From an uncultured Odoribacter sp. (GTDB lineage: Bacteria > Bacteroidota > Bacteroidia > Bacteroidales > Marinifilaceae): a stretch of 64,000 bases of DNA. Below are positions 53,850 to 62,403 of this stretch, one piece after another (position 1 is the first letter of the stretch; each line of letters begins with the position of its first letter). Location of the stretch: assembly GCA_910588375.1 (NCBI GenBank), contig CAJUQA010000013.1, positions 11,412-75,411 on the forward strand, written 5' to 3'. Under the pieces are notes generated by a model. It was not told the origin of the DNA and did no database searches. It saw only the letters and a list, made by a program, of their open reading frames with translations. A program made the position numbers and the translations under genes.

Positions 53850-54617
53850 ATGGCTAAAATTATTGCTATTGCAAATCAAAAAGGAGGGGTGGGAAAAACG
53901 ACAACGTCTGTCAACCTGGCGGCAAGCCTGGCTGTATTGGAAAAAAAAGTGCTGTTGGTGGATGCTGACCCGCAGGGAAATGCGACTTCCGGATTGGGGT
54001 ATGAGTTGAAAGAGTTGGACAACGCAACGATTTATGAATGTATAGTGGATGGATTGGAGCCGAAAAAAGCGATACTGAAAACCGAGATTGAAGGTTTGTT
54101 TTTACTTCCCTCCAATATCGATTTGGTAGGTGCGGAGCTGGAAATGCTGAATTTTGAAGAACGGGAAAAAGTATTGTCTAAAATCCTGGATGCCGTGAAA
54201 GATGAATATGACTACATTCTGATAGATTGCTCGCCATCCTTGGGGTTGATTACGGTAAACTCCCTGACTGCCGCCGACTCCGTGATTATTCCGGTGCAGT
54301 GTGAATACCTGGCATTGGAAGGCTTGGGTAAATTATTGAACACCATAAAAATCATACAGAAACGTCTTAATCCGGAATTGGAAATCGAGGGGTTTGTACT
54401 GACGATGTATGATGCCCGTCTGCGTCTTTCCAACCAAGTGGCAGCAGAAGTAAAGAAACATTTTGAAGACATGGTCTTTGAAACGATGATTCAGCGCAAC
54501 ATCAAACTGGCGGAAGCTCCGAGCTACGGACAGCCCGTAATATTATACGACGCAGAGAGCAGAGGCTCAGTGAATTATCTGAACCTGGCGAAAGAATTAA
54601 TGGATAAAAATAATTAA
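53850..54617 (+). CDS. parA: Chromosome partitioning ATPase ParA (Soj)
   Basis: 255 residues. The deviant Walker A KGGVGKTTTSVNLAASLA begins at residue 10, and DADPQGNATSGLG and DYILIDCSPSLGLIT are the other nucleotide-site motifs. It forms ATP-dependent dimers on DNA and drives segregation with ParB, encoded 8 nt downstream. Chromosomal parAB usually lies near the origin, but I see no parS or oriC in the window. Confidence 0.96.
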   Translation: MAKIIAIANQKGGVGKTTTSVNLAASLAVLEKKVLLVDADPQGNATSGLGYELKELDNATIYECIVDGLEPKKAILKTEIEGLFLLPSNIDLVGAELEMLNFEEREKVLSKILDAVKDEYDYILIDCSPSLGLITVNSLTAADSVIIPVQCEYLALEGLGKLLNTIKIIQKRLNPELEIEGFVLTMYDARLRLSNQVAAEVKKHFEDMVFETMIQRNIKLAEAPSYGQPVILYDAESRGSVNYLNLAKELMDKNN

Positions 54618-54625
54618 ATAATTAT

Positions 54626-55519
54626 ATGGTAAAAAGAAGTGCACTGGGAAGAGGGTTGGGAGCTTTGATTACGGATGCGGCAGAGGATCCGAAACCCAGA
54701 ACAGAAGCTGTGGACGCTATTCAGGAATTGAGTCTGGGAGACATCTCCCCCAATCCTTACCAACCGAGAACGGAATTTGACGAAGAGGCTTTGAACGAAT
54801 TGGCTGCCTCCATCAGGTCGATAGGGATTGTGCAACCGATCACGGTGAGGGCGGTAGACGGCGGGAAATACGAAATCATTGCCGGAGAACGCCGCTTTCG
54901 GGCTTCGAAGCTTGCCGGACTGGAAACAATACCGGCCTATATTCGTAAAACAGAAGACGAAAGCCTACTGGAACTGGCTTTGATTGAAAACATCCAGCGC
55001 GAAGACCTGAATGCCATAGAAGTGGCAATCAGTTACCAACGCTTATTGGATGAATGCAAACTCACACAGGATGCATTGAGCGAGAGAGTCGGGAAAAAAA
55101 GAACCACAATCTCCAACTATTTGCGCTTGCTGAAATTGCCGGCACAGATACAATTGGCCATCAGGGACAAGAAAATCTCCATGGGCCATGCCCGTGCCAT
55201 CATTAATATCGAAGATCCGGATACGCAGTTCATGATATTTGAACAGATATTGAAATACGATTTCTCTGTTCGGAAAGTCGAGGAAATCGTACGCGAATTG
55301 GCCAATCCCAAACCGGAACCAAGCGAGGAAGAACCCGCGAAGCCCCAAAAGAAAAATGAAATCGGCGATTACATTGAATTGCAGCAACATCTGTCCAGAC
55401 GCTTTGAAACCAAAGTAGAACTGAAACGGAATGCCGCAGGGAAAGGAAAAATCGTGATAGCTTTCAAATCGGATGCCGAACTGGAAAAAATTATCGGATT
55501 ACTGGATAAAATAGACTAA
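54626..55519 (+). CDS. parB: Chromosome partitioning protein ParB (Spo0J), CTPase
   Basis: 297 residues. It begins with the usual MVKRSALGRGLGALI. The CTP-binding segments ISPNPYQPRTEFDEEAL and IIAGERRFRASKLAGL and the helix-turn-helix LTQDALSERVGKKRTTISNY are in place. The C-terminal dimerisation domain follows a Pro/Glu/Lys linker. It loads at parS and slides as a clamp. Operon with parA, DUF5683 and mltD. Confidence 0.96.
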   Translation: MVKRSALGRGLGALITDAAEDPKPRTEAVDAIQELSLGDISPNPYQPRTEFDEEALNELAASIRSIGIVQPITVRAVDGGKYEIIAGERRFRASKLAGLETIPAYIRKTEDESLLELALIENIQREDLNAIEVAISYQRLLDECKLTQDALSERVGKKRTTISNYLRLLKLPAQIQLAIRDKKISMGHARAIINIEDPDTQFMIFEQILKYDFSVRKVEEIVRELANPKPEPSEEEPAKPQKKNEIGDYIELQQHLSRRFETKVELKRNAAGKGKIVIAFKSDAELEKIIGLLDKID

Positions 55520-55535
55520 GCCAAGAGGAGAAGAC

Positions 55536-56204
55536 GTGAGAAAGTTGTTATTACTTTTAGTTGTATTATGGCAGTTTACAGCACTTCGTGCCGTAGATGT
55601 ATACCGCGATACAACCCAGGTTCAGCAACAACTTACGGATACATTGCTTGACGTGGAGGTGGCAAAGGCGAACGTGAAACCCCATTCTCCCCATAAAGCG
55701 ACCATTTACGCTATGGTGCTTCCGGGAGCGGGACAAATCTATAACCGTCAGTGGTGGAAACTCCCCATATTATACGGAGGAGTGGGAGCCACCGTCTACG
55801 GTATCAGCTGGAACAGCCGGAATTATAAAAAATATAAAAGCGCCTACATCGACTATTCACACTATTTGGAAGAAAAGGTCAAAAATCCGGAATTACCTTA
55901 CCCGGAAAACCCCTCTTGGGAAAAAGTATATCTGGGTGGCGGAGTAGAAGATTTCTCCTCCCAGCAACAGGCGAATTTTCAGACCCAATTGAAAAACAAG
56001 AAAACAAACTTTAAACGCAATCGGGACTTGCTTTACATCGTGATGGGAGGGATATACGCAATTCAGATAATTGACGCTTGTGTGTTTGCTCATTTTTATG
56101 ATTTTGAAATAAACGAAGATTTGTCGCTGAATATACAGCCCGATTCTTTTTATACTCCGGCGGCGGGAGGAATGGTCGGATTAACTTTAACATTAAATTT
56201 TTAA
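55536..56204 (+). CDS. DUF5683 membrane protein
   Basis: 222 residues with a signal peptide (MRKLLLLLVVLWQFTALRA). DUF5683 is recognised by YAMVLPGAGQIYNRQWWKLP followed by a helix LYGGVGATVYGISWNSRNYK and the late helix YIVMGGIYAIQIIDACVFA. The C-terminus (GGMVGLTLTLNF) looks like a terminal beta strand ending in Phe, as in outer membrane proteins. It recurs between parB and mltD in Bacteroidota. Function unknown; 16 nt after parB. Confidence 0.88.
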   Translation: MRKLLLLLVVLWQFTALRAVDVYRDTTQVQQQLTDTLLDVEVAKANVKPHSPHKATIYAMVLPGAGQIYNRQWWKLPILYGGVGATVYGISWNSRNYKKYKSAYIDYSHYLEEKVKNPELPYPENPSWEKVYLGGGVEDFSSQQQANFQTQLKNKKTNFKRNRDLLYIVMGGIYAIQIIDACVFAHFYDFEINEDLSLNIQPDSFYTPAAGGMVGLTLTLNF

Positions 56205-56218
56205 GGAGAGAGTATTTT

Positions 56219-57778
56219 ATGCGGTGGTTAGTTTTAATTGTTATTTTAGGATGGTGTGTGAACGGGATTGCTCAGAGTAAAGAACTGAAAAAGGATACCT
56301 TATCGGTAATTCCGATTCTGTCTGTGGCGGATCCTATCCCCGGAGAATTCATTCAAATGATTGACGAAGCGTATACGCAATGGCACAAGCAGATGAAAAA
56401 TGAAATTGCTTATGGGGATTCCGTGTATATCATGGAAAATTTGGGACAGATAGCCCCTGTCAGCGATTCCCTCTATCTGTTGCGTCTGGATGCCCTGCAC
56501 TCGGCCATTACATTGTCGTATAACGAGATTGTGCGCAACTTCATCGAAATGTATGTTGTGAAAAAAAGATTACAGGTGGCGGGCATGTTGGGCCTGAGTG
56601 AATACTACTTCCCCATATTCGAAGAAGCCTTGGCGGCTCATGGCATGCCCTTGGAATTGAAATATCTGCCCGTCATTGAAAGTGCGTTGAACCCGGTGGC
56701 CCGGTCCAGAGCCCGTGCCTGCGGATTGTGGCAATTTATGTATTACACCGGACGGCAATATAAATTGGAAATCAATTCATACATTGACGAACGTTACGAT
56801 CCTGTGAAATCGACAGAAGCGGCCGTGCGCTACTTGGGCGACCTTTACGCAATCTATAATGACTGGATATTAGTGATAGCTGCATACAACTGCGGACCCG
56901 GAAATGTAAACAAAGCCATCCGGCGTTCCGGAGGTAAAAAGAACTACTGGGACATTTATTATCACTTGCCGCGGGAAACCCGGGGATACGTACCTGCTTT
57001 CATCGCCGCTATGTATGCCTTTAACTACGCCAAAGAACATCACATTTATCCGCTGGAATGCAATCTGCCCCTTTTGTGCGATACACTCCTGGTAAATGAT
57101 GCTCTGCACTTTGAACAATTGAGCAAAAACATGGACATTTCCATGGATGAAATCAGGGACGTAAATCCCCAATATTACAAAGACATCATTCCGGCAGGAT
57201 TCGGAAAATCCTATGCTTTAAAATTGCCTTACAACCATGTGGGCACTTTTATAGAACGGCAGGATTCCATATTTGCTTATAACCGGAAAAAATATTTTGA
57301 CGATAGCGACCGGATTGCCAATCCGAATGACCGTTTTCGTAAATATGCCCATGCCTCCAGTATATCCGGAGACAAAGCGCGGTTGGTCTATACAGTGAAA
57401 AATGGGGACGTTCCGGGGGCTATTGCGGCAAAATTCAATGTGTCTTTGAATGACTTGAAATACTGGAACAATCTCAACCGACGCATGACAATACGTGTCG
57501 GACAGAAATTAGTCGTGTACGTTTCACAGAAAAATGCTGCCAAATATGCCGGTAAAGCCAACTATACCGGTAAAGTGAATAACGAGACAGATGCGCCCCA
57601 GGTGGAAACCATCGATGGGGAATTTATCTATTATACGGTAAAACGCGGAGAAAATCTTTGGACAATAGCCAAAAAATATCCCGGAGTATCTAACCGGGAC
57701 ATCATGAAATGGAACGGCATCAGTGAGAGCAAAGTAAAAGACTTGAAACCCGGACAAAAACTGAAAATAAAAATTTAA
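56219..57778 (+). CDS. mltD: Membrane-bound lytic murein transglycosylase D with two LysM domains
   Basis: 519 residues with a signal peptide (LVLIVILGWCVNGIAQ). The GH23 domain carries the catalytic Glu in LKYLPVIESALNPVARSRA, then GLWQFMYYTGRQYKLE and AAYNCGPGNVNKAIRRSGG. Two LysM repeats follow: VYTVKNGDVPGAIAAKFNVS near 395 and YYTVKRGENLWTIAKKYPG near 475. It cleaves glycan strands, forming 1,6-anhydro-MurNAc. Last gene of the parAB-DUF5683 cluster. Confidence 0.95.
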   Translation: MRWLVLIVILGWCVNGIAQSKELKKDTLSVIPILSVADPIPGEFIQMIDEAYTQWHKQMKNEIAYGDSVYIMENLGQIAPVSDSLYLLRLDALHSAITLSYNEIVRNFIEMYVVKKRLQVAGMLGLSEYYFPIFEEALAAHGMPLELKYLPVIESALNPVARSRARACGLWQFMYYTGRQYKLEINSYIDERYDPVKSTEAAVRYLGDLYAIYNDWILVIAAYNCGPGNVNKAIRRSGGKKNYWDIYYHLPRETRGYVPAFIAAMYAFNYAKEHHIYPLECNLPLLCDTLLVNDALHFEQLSKNMDISMDEIRDVNPQYYKDIIPAGFGKSYALKLPYNHVGTFIERQDSIFAYNRKKYFDDSDRIANPNDRFRKYAHASSISGDKARLVYTVKNGDVPGAIAAKFNVSLNDLKYWNNLNRRMTIRVGQKLVVYVSQKNAAKYAGKANYTGKVNNETDAPQVETIDGEFIYYTVKRGENLWTIAKKYPGVSNRDIMKWNGISESKVKDLKPGQKLKIKI

Positions 57779-57855
57779 GCCGCCGGAAGACAGACAAATT
57801 CCTTGGCATACTTGTTTGCCGGGATAACATCAGATGGAAGCAAGTCATTTAAATA

Positions 57856-57882
57856 AAAAAGGCCAGTATTCACTGGCCTTTT
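57856..57882. terminator. Terminator of tRNA-Glu, possibly also of mltD
   Basis: AAAAAGGCCAGT pairs with ACTGGCCTTTT across a 4-nt loop. Confidence 0.85.
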
Positions 57883-57885
57883 CTG

Positions 57886-57957
57886 TAGCGGTACCGGGAA
57901 TCGAACCCGAGTTTCAAGAATGAGAATCTTGCGTCCTAACCCCTAGACGATACCGCC
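57886..57957 (-). tRNA. tRNA-Glu (anticodon CTC)
   Basis: A 72-nt cloverleaf with acceptor GGCGGTA/TACCGCT (the first pair is G-U), D arm CTAGGGGTTAGG, anticodon stem CAAGA/TCTTG enclosing TTCTCAT and T arm CGGGTTCGATTCCCG. CCA is not encoded. A CTC isoacceptor complements the usual TTC tRNA-Glu. Confidence 0.93.
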
Positions 57958-57973
57958 ATTCAAATTCGTGCGA

Positions 57974-57981
57974 CAAAAATA
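57974..57981 (-). promoter_or_regulatory. -7 box of tRNA-Glu
   Basis: TATTTTTG on the minus strand, 17 nt before the tRNA 5' end. Confidence 0.45.
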
Positions 57982-58150
57982 ATATGGATTTTTTAATTGT
58001 CCAAATTTGTTCTTTAAAAATCGACAAAAACAAAACACACCCGATTTTTTATAGGTTTGGTTTTCAACGGATTAGTTGCTTTCGTTTTTTTCGATTTTCA
58101 GTTTTTCAATTAGCTGGGGAAGAATTAATATAACATAGTTCTTTTATTGC

Positions 58151-58279
58151 CTATCCTGCGGCATTTACACATTTGGCATTGTCGGCAGCTGTTTTTTTCA
58201 TTTCTTCTAGTAGTTTTATTTTTTCTTTTAGTAGCTCTATTTTGTCTTTTAATAGCTTTATTCTTGCATTTTTTTCCAT
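58151..58279 (-). CDS. Small coiled-coil peptide gene in the decayed island
   Basis: 42 residues starting MEKNARIKLLKDKIELLKEK, a Leu/Ile heptad pattern that predicts a short coiled coil, then a polar tail with one Cys. Its start overlaps the end of the upstream fragment in another frame. It may be a frameshifted continuation of that fragment or an independent small protein. Confidence 0.35.
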   Translation of the reverse strand: MEKNARIKLLKDKIELLKEKIKLLEEMKKTAADNAKCVNAAG

Positions 58280-58401
58280 GTAGGTTCGACGGTGTGGAGA
58301 TTGCCTACCGAATCCATGCCTGTAACGGCCCCGATGCGGCCGTCATCGGCTTGCTGAATGAGCATGACTTGTTTGGCTTCGTTCGTTTGTTTTTCGTCCA
58401 T
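58258..58401 (-). pseudogene. N-terminal remnant of a DUF3945/DUF4099-type mobilisation-region protein
   Basis: 47 residues. MDEKQTNEAKQVMLIQQADD followed by GRIGAVTGMDSVGNLHTVEP resembles the opening of large DUF3945 proteins carried on Bacteroides conjugative and mobilisable elements. Those proteins run to several hundred residues; this frame stops after 47, so it is read as a remnant of an integrated element. The match is to a short segment and from memory. Confidence 0.45.
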
Positions 58402-58623
58402 AATCACGATTTTTAATCAGCACCAATAGCGATGCGAGGACGAAAATAAGGGTAACATACTGTACAGAAAAGGATTGGATCGGCTATGGAAGCGTGCGGC
58501 GCAGAAGTGGACGTTTGTGGCGTCGAAATAGAGCGTTGAATGCTGGAAATGATTTTGATAGTAAAATCGCCATTTCAAAGTATGATTTTTGTGTAAAAAT
58601 CGTCATTGATGAAAAATAATGAC

Positions 58624-58631
58624 TATATTTG
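58624..58631 (+). promoter_or_regulatory. -7 box of the DUF4143 ATPase gene
   Basis: TATATTTG; it sits over the alternative start at 58629, so translation must begin at 58653. Confidence 0.5.
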
Positions 58632-58652
58632 CGAAAAACGATAGAGCAAGAT

Positions 58653-59783
58653 ATGGAAACGATAAACAGAATACTCCAAGAAAAGATTACGTCGCGCATT
58701 GCACCCAATAAGGCCGTATTGATTTTCGGTGCCCGTCGTGTGGGTAAAACCGTGATGATGCGCAAAATCGTGGACAGTTATCCCGGCCGGACGATGATGC
58801 TGAACGGCGAGGATTACGATACGCTGGCTTTGCTGGAAAACCGCTCCGTCGCCAATTATAGGCATTTATTGGAGGGTATCGACCTGCTGGCTATCGACGA
58901 GGCACAAAACATTCCGCAGATCGGCAGTATCCTGAAATTGATCGTCGACGAGATACCGGGCATCAGCGTCTTGGCCAGCGGTTCGTCGTCGTTCGATCTG
59001 TTGAACAAGACCGGCGAACCGCTGGTCGGTCGCAGTACGCAATTTCTTCTTACGCCGTTCTCGCAGCGGGAAATTGCGCAGACGGAGACGGCACTCGAAA
59101 CTCGCCAGAACCTCGAAGCACGCTTGATTTACGGCTCCTATCCGGAGGTGGTCATGATGGACAACTACGAGCGCAAGACCGACTATCTGCGCGATATTGT
59201 CGGAGCGTATCTGTTGAAAGATATTCTGGCCATCGATGGGCTGAAAAATTCAAGCAAGATGCGCGATTTATTGCGACTTATCGCCTTTCAGTTGGGCAGC
59301 GAGGTATCTTACGAGGAGTTAGGCAAACAGCTCGGCATGAGCAAGACGACCGTCGAGAAGTATCTCGACTTGTTGGAAAAGGTCTTTGTTATCTACCGAC
59401 TGGGGGCTTATTCGCGTAACCTACGCAAGGAGGTTACAAAAGCGGGCAAGTGGTACTTCTACGACAACGGCATTCGCAACGCCATCATCGGAGCCTTCTC
59501 ACCGCTGGCCATTCGGCAGGATGTCGGTGCGCTGTGGGAGAACTACATCATCGGAGAGCGTCGCAAGGCAAACTTCAACGAGGGGCTGCACAAGGAGTTC
59601 TATTTCTGGCGCACCTACGACAAGCAGGAAATTGATTTAATCGAGGAAAGCGCCGACAGCCTGACCGCTTTGGAGTTCAAGTGGGGAAACAAGATGCCCG
59701 CCGCACCTAAAGTCTTCCAAGAAGCCTATCCCCATGTCGAGTTTCATGTGGTAAATCGGGAGAATTATTTGGAGTTCGTATAA
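58653..59783 (+). CDS. AAA-type ATPase with DUF4143 C-terminal domain
   Basis: 376 residues from METINRILQEKI. The Walker A motif is FGARRVGKTVMM (near 33), the Walker B LLAIDEAQNIP (near 82), followed by the sensor-like VLASGSSSFDL. A winged-helix segment (SYEELGKQLGMSKTTVEKYL) leads to the DUF4143 nuclease-like domain, with WRTYDKQEIDLIEE and ALEFKWG resembling the D/ExK core of PD-(D/E)XK folds. The gene is richer in GC at third positions than its neighbours and sits between tRNA-Glu and ssrA beside element remnants, suggesting acquisition. Biological role unknown. Confidence 0.87.
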   Translation: METINRILQEKITSRIAPNKAVLIFGARRVGKTVMMRKIVDSYPGRTMMLNGEDYDTLALLENRSVANYRHLLEGIDLLAIDEAQNIPQIGSILKLIVDEIPGISVLASGSSSFDLLNKTGEPLVGRSTQFLLTPFSQREIAQTETALETRQNLEARLIYGSYPEVVMMDNYERKTDYLRDIVGAYLLKDILAIDGLKNSSKMRDLLRLIAFQLGSEVSYEELGKQLGMSKTTVEKYLDLLEKVFVIYRLGAYSRNLRKEVTKAGKWYFYDNGIRNAIIGAFSPLAIRQDVGALWENYIIGERRKANFNEGLHKEFYFWRTYDKQEIDLIEESADSLTALEFKWGNKMPAAPKVFQEAYPHVEFHVVNRENYLEFV

Positions 59784-59821
59784 TTATAAACATTACTACT
59801 AACTAAACAATATTGATTACA

Positions 59822-60154
59822 ATGAATATTGACACTTTTTATAACAAAATCATTCAAGGTTTACCCATCGTTCGTAAGAATGTAGACTTTCGAGATGATT
59901 TGAAAAATAGTTTATCTGAATATGCCGATAATATAAATTCAATAGATGTAGATTTATTTGAAAGTGAAGCCGAGAAACAAGATGTTGTAGCTAAAATACA
60001 CGAGCAATCAGGACGACTCTATGAGATTGTGGATTTATATTACGCAGGACAACATGCTACCGCTTTTGAAAAGTTTCAGCAACTATTTAATACACCCAAT
60101 GGAATATCGACTAATTTCCTTTACGTTCATTTCAATTCATTCTATTACATATAA
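59822..60154 (+). CDS. Short orphan protein, possibly a truncated RES-domain protein
   Basis: 110 residues from MNIDTFYNKIIQGLP. It is acidic and helical. The part YEIVDLYYAGQHATAFEKFQ is reminiscent of the helical region before the RES (NAD+ phosphorylase) domain of Bacteroidales toxins, where a phrase ending FYRMR would follow. Here the frame ends at FNSFYYI, directly before a terminator, so the catalytic domain would be missing. AT-rich, unlike the preceding ATPase gene. Assignment tentative; it may also be an intact small protein. Confidence 0.45.
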   Translation: MNIDTFYNKIIQGLPIVRKNVDFRDDLKNSLSEYADNINSIDVDLFESEAEKQDVVAKIHEQSGRLYEIVDLYYAGQHATAFEKFQQLFNTPNGISTNFLYVHFNSFYYI

Positions 60155-60155
60155 G

Positions 60156-60189
60156 AAAATCCTGCAATTCAGTAAGTTGCAGGATTTTT
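60156..60189. terminator. Bidirectional terminator of the orphan gene and ssrA
   Basis: AAAATCCTGCAA pairs with TTGCAGGATTTTT; it lies 24 nt past the tmRNA 3' end. Confidence 0.85.
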
Positions 60190-60212
60190 CGTTGTCTTTC
60201 ATCAGACTTGGG

Positions 60213-60607
60213 TGGAGCAGCAGGGGATCGAACCCTGGTCCAAACATGGAATCCATATGCTTTCTACATGCTTAGCTTTTTATTGGTTTTCGACGACGGT
60301 CCGGAAAAAAGCACCCAAGCCGCCGCTTAGCTTCTGAATTTTCGCCTTTCGTCCGAAGCTGACTCAGACTAACCTTACATTGACTGCACCCCGTATGCCG
60401 GCCGGGATAAGGTGGAACCACCGGCGGGATGTCTTGTCTTCGCTCCTTGAGCAGAGATTAAGCCCCATCTACTGTGCTTCGATTAGGCAGCAAGAGCGTA
60501 ATTTTCTTCGCCAATTAAAATTTTGTGTCCGGGATTTACGGGCCGTTTCACTGCTCCCGACATGCTTACATACCTATTCTTCATGCTGTCAAAGCCATGT
60601 CTGCCCC
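60213..60607 (-). ncRNA. ssrA: Transfer-messenger RNA (tmRNA)
   Basis: About 395 nt. The tRNA-like acceptor pairs GGGGCAG (5' end, 60607-60601) with CTGCTCC (60220-60214), next to the T arm CCAGGGTTCGATCCCCTG. The tag reading frame at 60512-60483 encodes GEENYALAA then TAA; alanine charged on the tmRNA precedes it. Alanine tRNA-like features and the pseudoknot-rich body are as expected. CCA is not fully encoded. It rescues stalled ribosomes with SmpB. Confidence 0.95.
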
Positions 60608-60623
60608 TCTTAGATATGTACCG

Positions 60624-60654
60624 CAAAGATACGAAGAATACCGCACACGGGAAA
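60624..60654 (-). promoter_or_regulatory. Promoter of ssrA
   Basis: On the minus strand TTTC (60651-60654), 19 nt, then TATCTTTG (60624-60631), 17 nt before the 5' end. Confidence 0.65.
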
Positions 60655-60688
60655 ATGAATTTTGTTTTTTTATAGTAATCTAAGGATT

Positions 60689-61246
60689 TTAATATCCTAA
60701 CGTGTGTTCAACCAATATTTTCAGACCGATAAAAATAAGAATAAGGCCCCCGAGAAATTCCACGTTCAGGTGTTTTATTTTTCCGAAATGAAACCCGCAA
60801 CACACGCCGGACAACGATAAAAGAAACGTCGTGACACCAATAATGAGTGCCGGAACGAGGATATTCGTTTTCAGAAAAGCCAGGCCGACCCCGACAGCCA
60901 AAGCGTCGATACTGGTGGCAATGCCCAGGGCGAGCAGGGTCCGGTTGGAAAGGGATGCCAGGGTGGAATCCTCCTTGCACAACGATTCGTAAATCATTTT
61001 ACCTCCCAAATAAGCCAGCAGGATAAAAGCGATCCAATGGTCGAAATCCTGGATAAAACGGCTGAAACGGATACTCAGCAGCCAGCCTAAAAGCGTCATG
61101 CCTCCTTGGAAAACTCCCATAATCAGAGCCATTTTCAGGGATTGCCGGATGCAAAATTTTTTCATGAAGATACCACCGCTGATACACACGGCCAAACTGT
61201 CCATAGATAAGCCCACGGCAATCAAAAGAATAGAAAAATACCCCAT
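60689..61246 (-). CDS. mntP: Manganese efflux pump MntP
   Basis: 185 residues, six predicted helices in two homologous halves. The conserved Asp motifs are GLSMDSLAVCISGGI (first half) and ATSIDALAVGVGLAF (second half), with GGKMIYESL between. It exports Mn2+ across the inner membrane. MGYFSILLIAVGLSMD at 61246 is the family's normal start; the longer frame reaching 61432 adds a non-homologous tail. I looked for a yybP-ykoY manganese riboswitch upstream and saw none. Confidence 0.92.
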   Translation of the reverse strand: MGYFSILLIAVGLSMDSLAVCISGGIFMKKFCIRQSLKMALIMGVFQGGMTLLGWLLSIRFSRFIQDFDHWIAFILLAYLGGKMIYESLCKEDSTLASLSNRTLLALGIATSIDALAVGVGLAFLKTNILVPALIIGVTTFLLSLSGVCCGFHFGKIKHLNVEFLGGLILIFIGLKILVEHTLGY

Positions 61247-61345
61247 GCTGAAAATTTGATGCAATAATATATATTTTAATCGGTATCCGGAAATGACACC
61301 CGCTAAAAAAAGACAAAGCCGGGAATTTTTTGGATAACATTCCAT

Positions 61346-61353
61346 TATCTTTG
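61346..61353 (+). promoter_or_regulatory. -7 box of the GSCFA gene
   Basis: TATCTTTG, 79 nt before the start codon. No good -33 motif. Confidence 0.4.
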
Positions 61354-61432
61354 CGGGCGGAGCCTGGAACGGAAAAACATCCCGGATTTCCAGGCGGAAA
61401 CGGAAGGCATATAAAATAAAACTACGGGACAA

Positions 61433-62386
61433 ATGACATGGCAGACTCTTGTGGATATTGAAAAACCTGATTTTTTACTGGATTATCATTCCCGTTTCAT
61501 GCTGCTCGGTTCCTGTTTTGCGGAAAACATCGGCCATAAATTACGGGAGAACCGCTTTTCCGTAGATTGCAACCCTTGCGGGATTGTCTATAATCCCGAG
61601 TCGGTGGCACAGGTGCTGGAACGCTTGATGGATGAACGGGAGGTGACAGCGGAGGAACTGGTATGGCAGGAGGGGAAATGGGGCGGTTGGGGGCATCATG
61701 GCAGTTTTTCCGCTTCCGGACGGGAAGAGTGTCTGGAAAAAATGAACCTCAGGATTCACCGGGGAGCAGAACAACTCCGGAAAGCGGATTTGCTGCTTAT
61801 CACCTTCGGCACATCGTGGGTATATCGTCACCTGGACAGCGGGCGGGTGGTTGCCAATTGTCATCGTTTCCCGGAACGGGATTTTGAACGTTTCCGTTTG
61901 TCGGTATCGGAAGTAGTGGGGCGCTATGACCGTTTGCTCGACCGGATGACTCGGATAAATCCCCGGCTAAGGGTACTCTTCACGGTAAGTCCCATCCGGC
62001 ACTGGAAAGACGGAGCGCATGGAAACCAGGTAAGTAAATCGGTTTTACTGTTGGCAATAGATGAATTGCAGAAAAACCGGCAACGGGTCTGTTATTTCCC
62101 CTCCTACGAGATTGTCCTGGATGAATTGAGGGATTACCGTTTCTATGCCGAAGATATGCTGCACATCTCGGGTGCGGCGGTTGATTACATATGGACACGG
62201 TTTAAAGATACCTTCTTTTCTGCTGATGCCTTGCAGGTAATGCGGCAGGTGGAAAAAATCAACAAGGGGACCAACCATCGGCCTTTTGACCCGGAAAGTG
62301 AAACCTATCTTGCTTTCCGCCGGAAATTGCAGGAAGAATTAAACTGTCTGGGGGACAAATATCCCTTGCTGAACCGGGAAATATAA
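61433..62386 (+). CDS. GSCFA-domain protein
   Basis: 317 residues. The family name motif appears as LLGSCFAENIGHKL near residue 24, with the supporting segments CNPCGIVYNPESVA, LLITFGTSWVYRH and FTVSPIRHWKDGAHGNQVSK. GSCFA proteins are related to SGNH/GDSL hydrolases and may act on an acyl or sugar ester. No signal peptide. In other Bacteroidetes the gene neighbours alanine racemase/MurF fusions, but here it stands between mntP and a SPOR-domain gene. Confidence 0.9.
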   Translation: MTWQTLVDIEKPDFLLDYHSRFMLLGSCFAENIGHKLRENRFSVDCNPCGIVYNPESVAQVLERLMDEREVTAEELVWQEGKWGGWGHHGSFSASGREECLEKMNLRIHRGAEQLRKADLLLITFGTSWVYRHLDSGRVVANCHRFPERDFERFRLSVSEVVGRYDRLLDRMTRINPRLRVLFTVSPIRHWKDGAHGNQVSKSVLLLAIDELQKNRQRVCYFPSYEIVLDELRDYRFYAEDMLHISGAAVDYIWTRFKDTFFSADALQVMRQVEKINKGTNHRPFDPESETYLAFRRKLQEELNCLGDKYPLLNREI

Positions 62387-62403
62387 GTCGTCCGCGTGTG
62401 GTG

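Noticed and set aside
58147..58416. An 89-codon hydrophobic frame on the plus strand.
   Set aside because: The Phe/Leu run is the complement of a Lys/Glu-rich coiled-coil frame on the minus strand.
60689..61432. mntP extended to 247 residues.
   Set aside because: The extra N-terminal part has no membrane logic and no similarity to MntP; the family start is at 61246.
61247..61432. A yybP-ykoY manganese riboswitch before mntP.
   Set aside because: None of the expected paired elements or conserved loop sequences are present.
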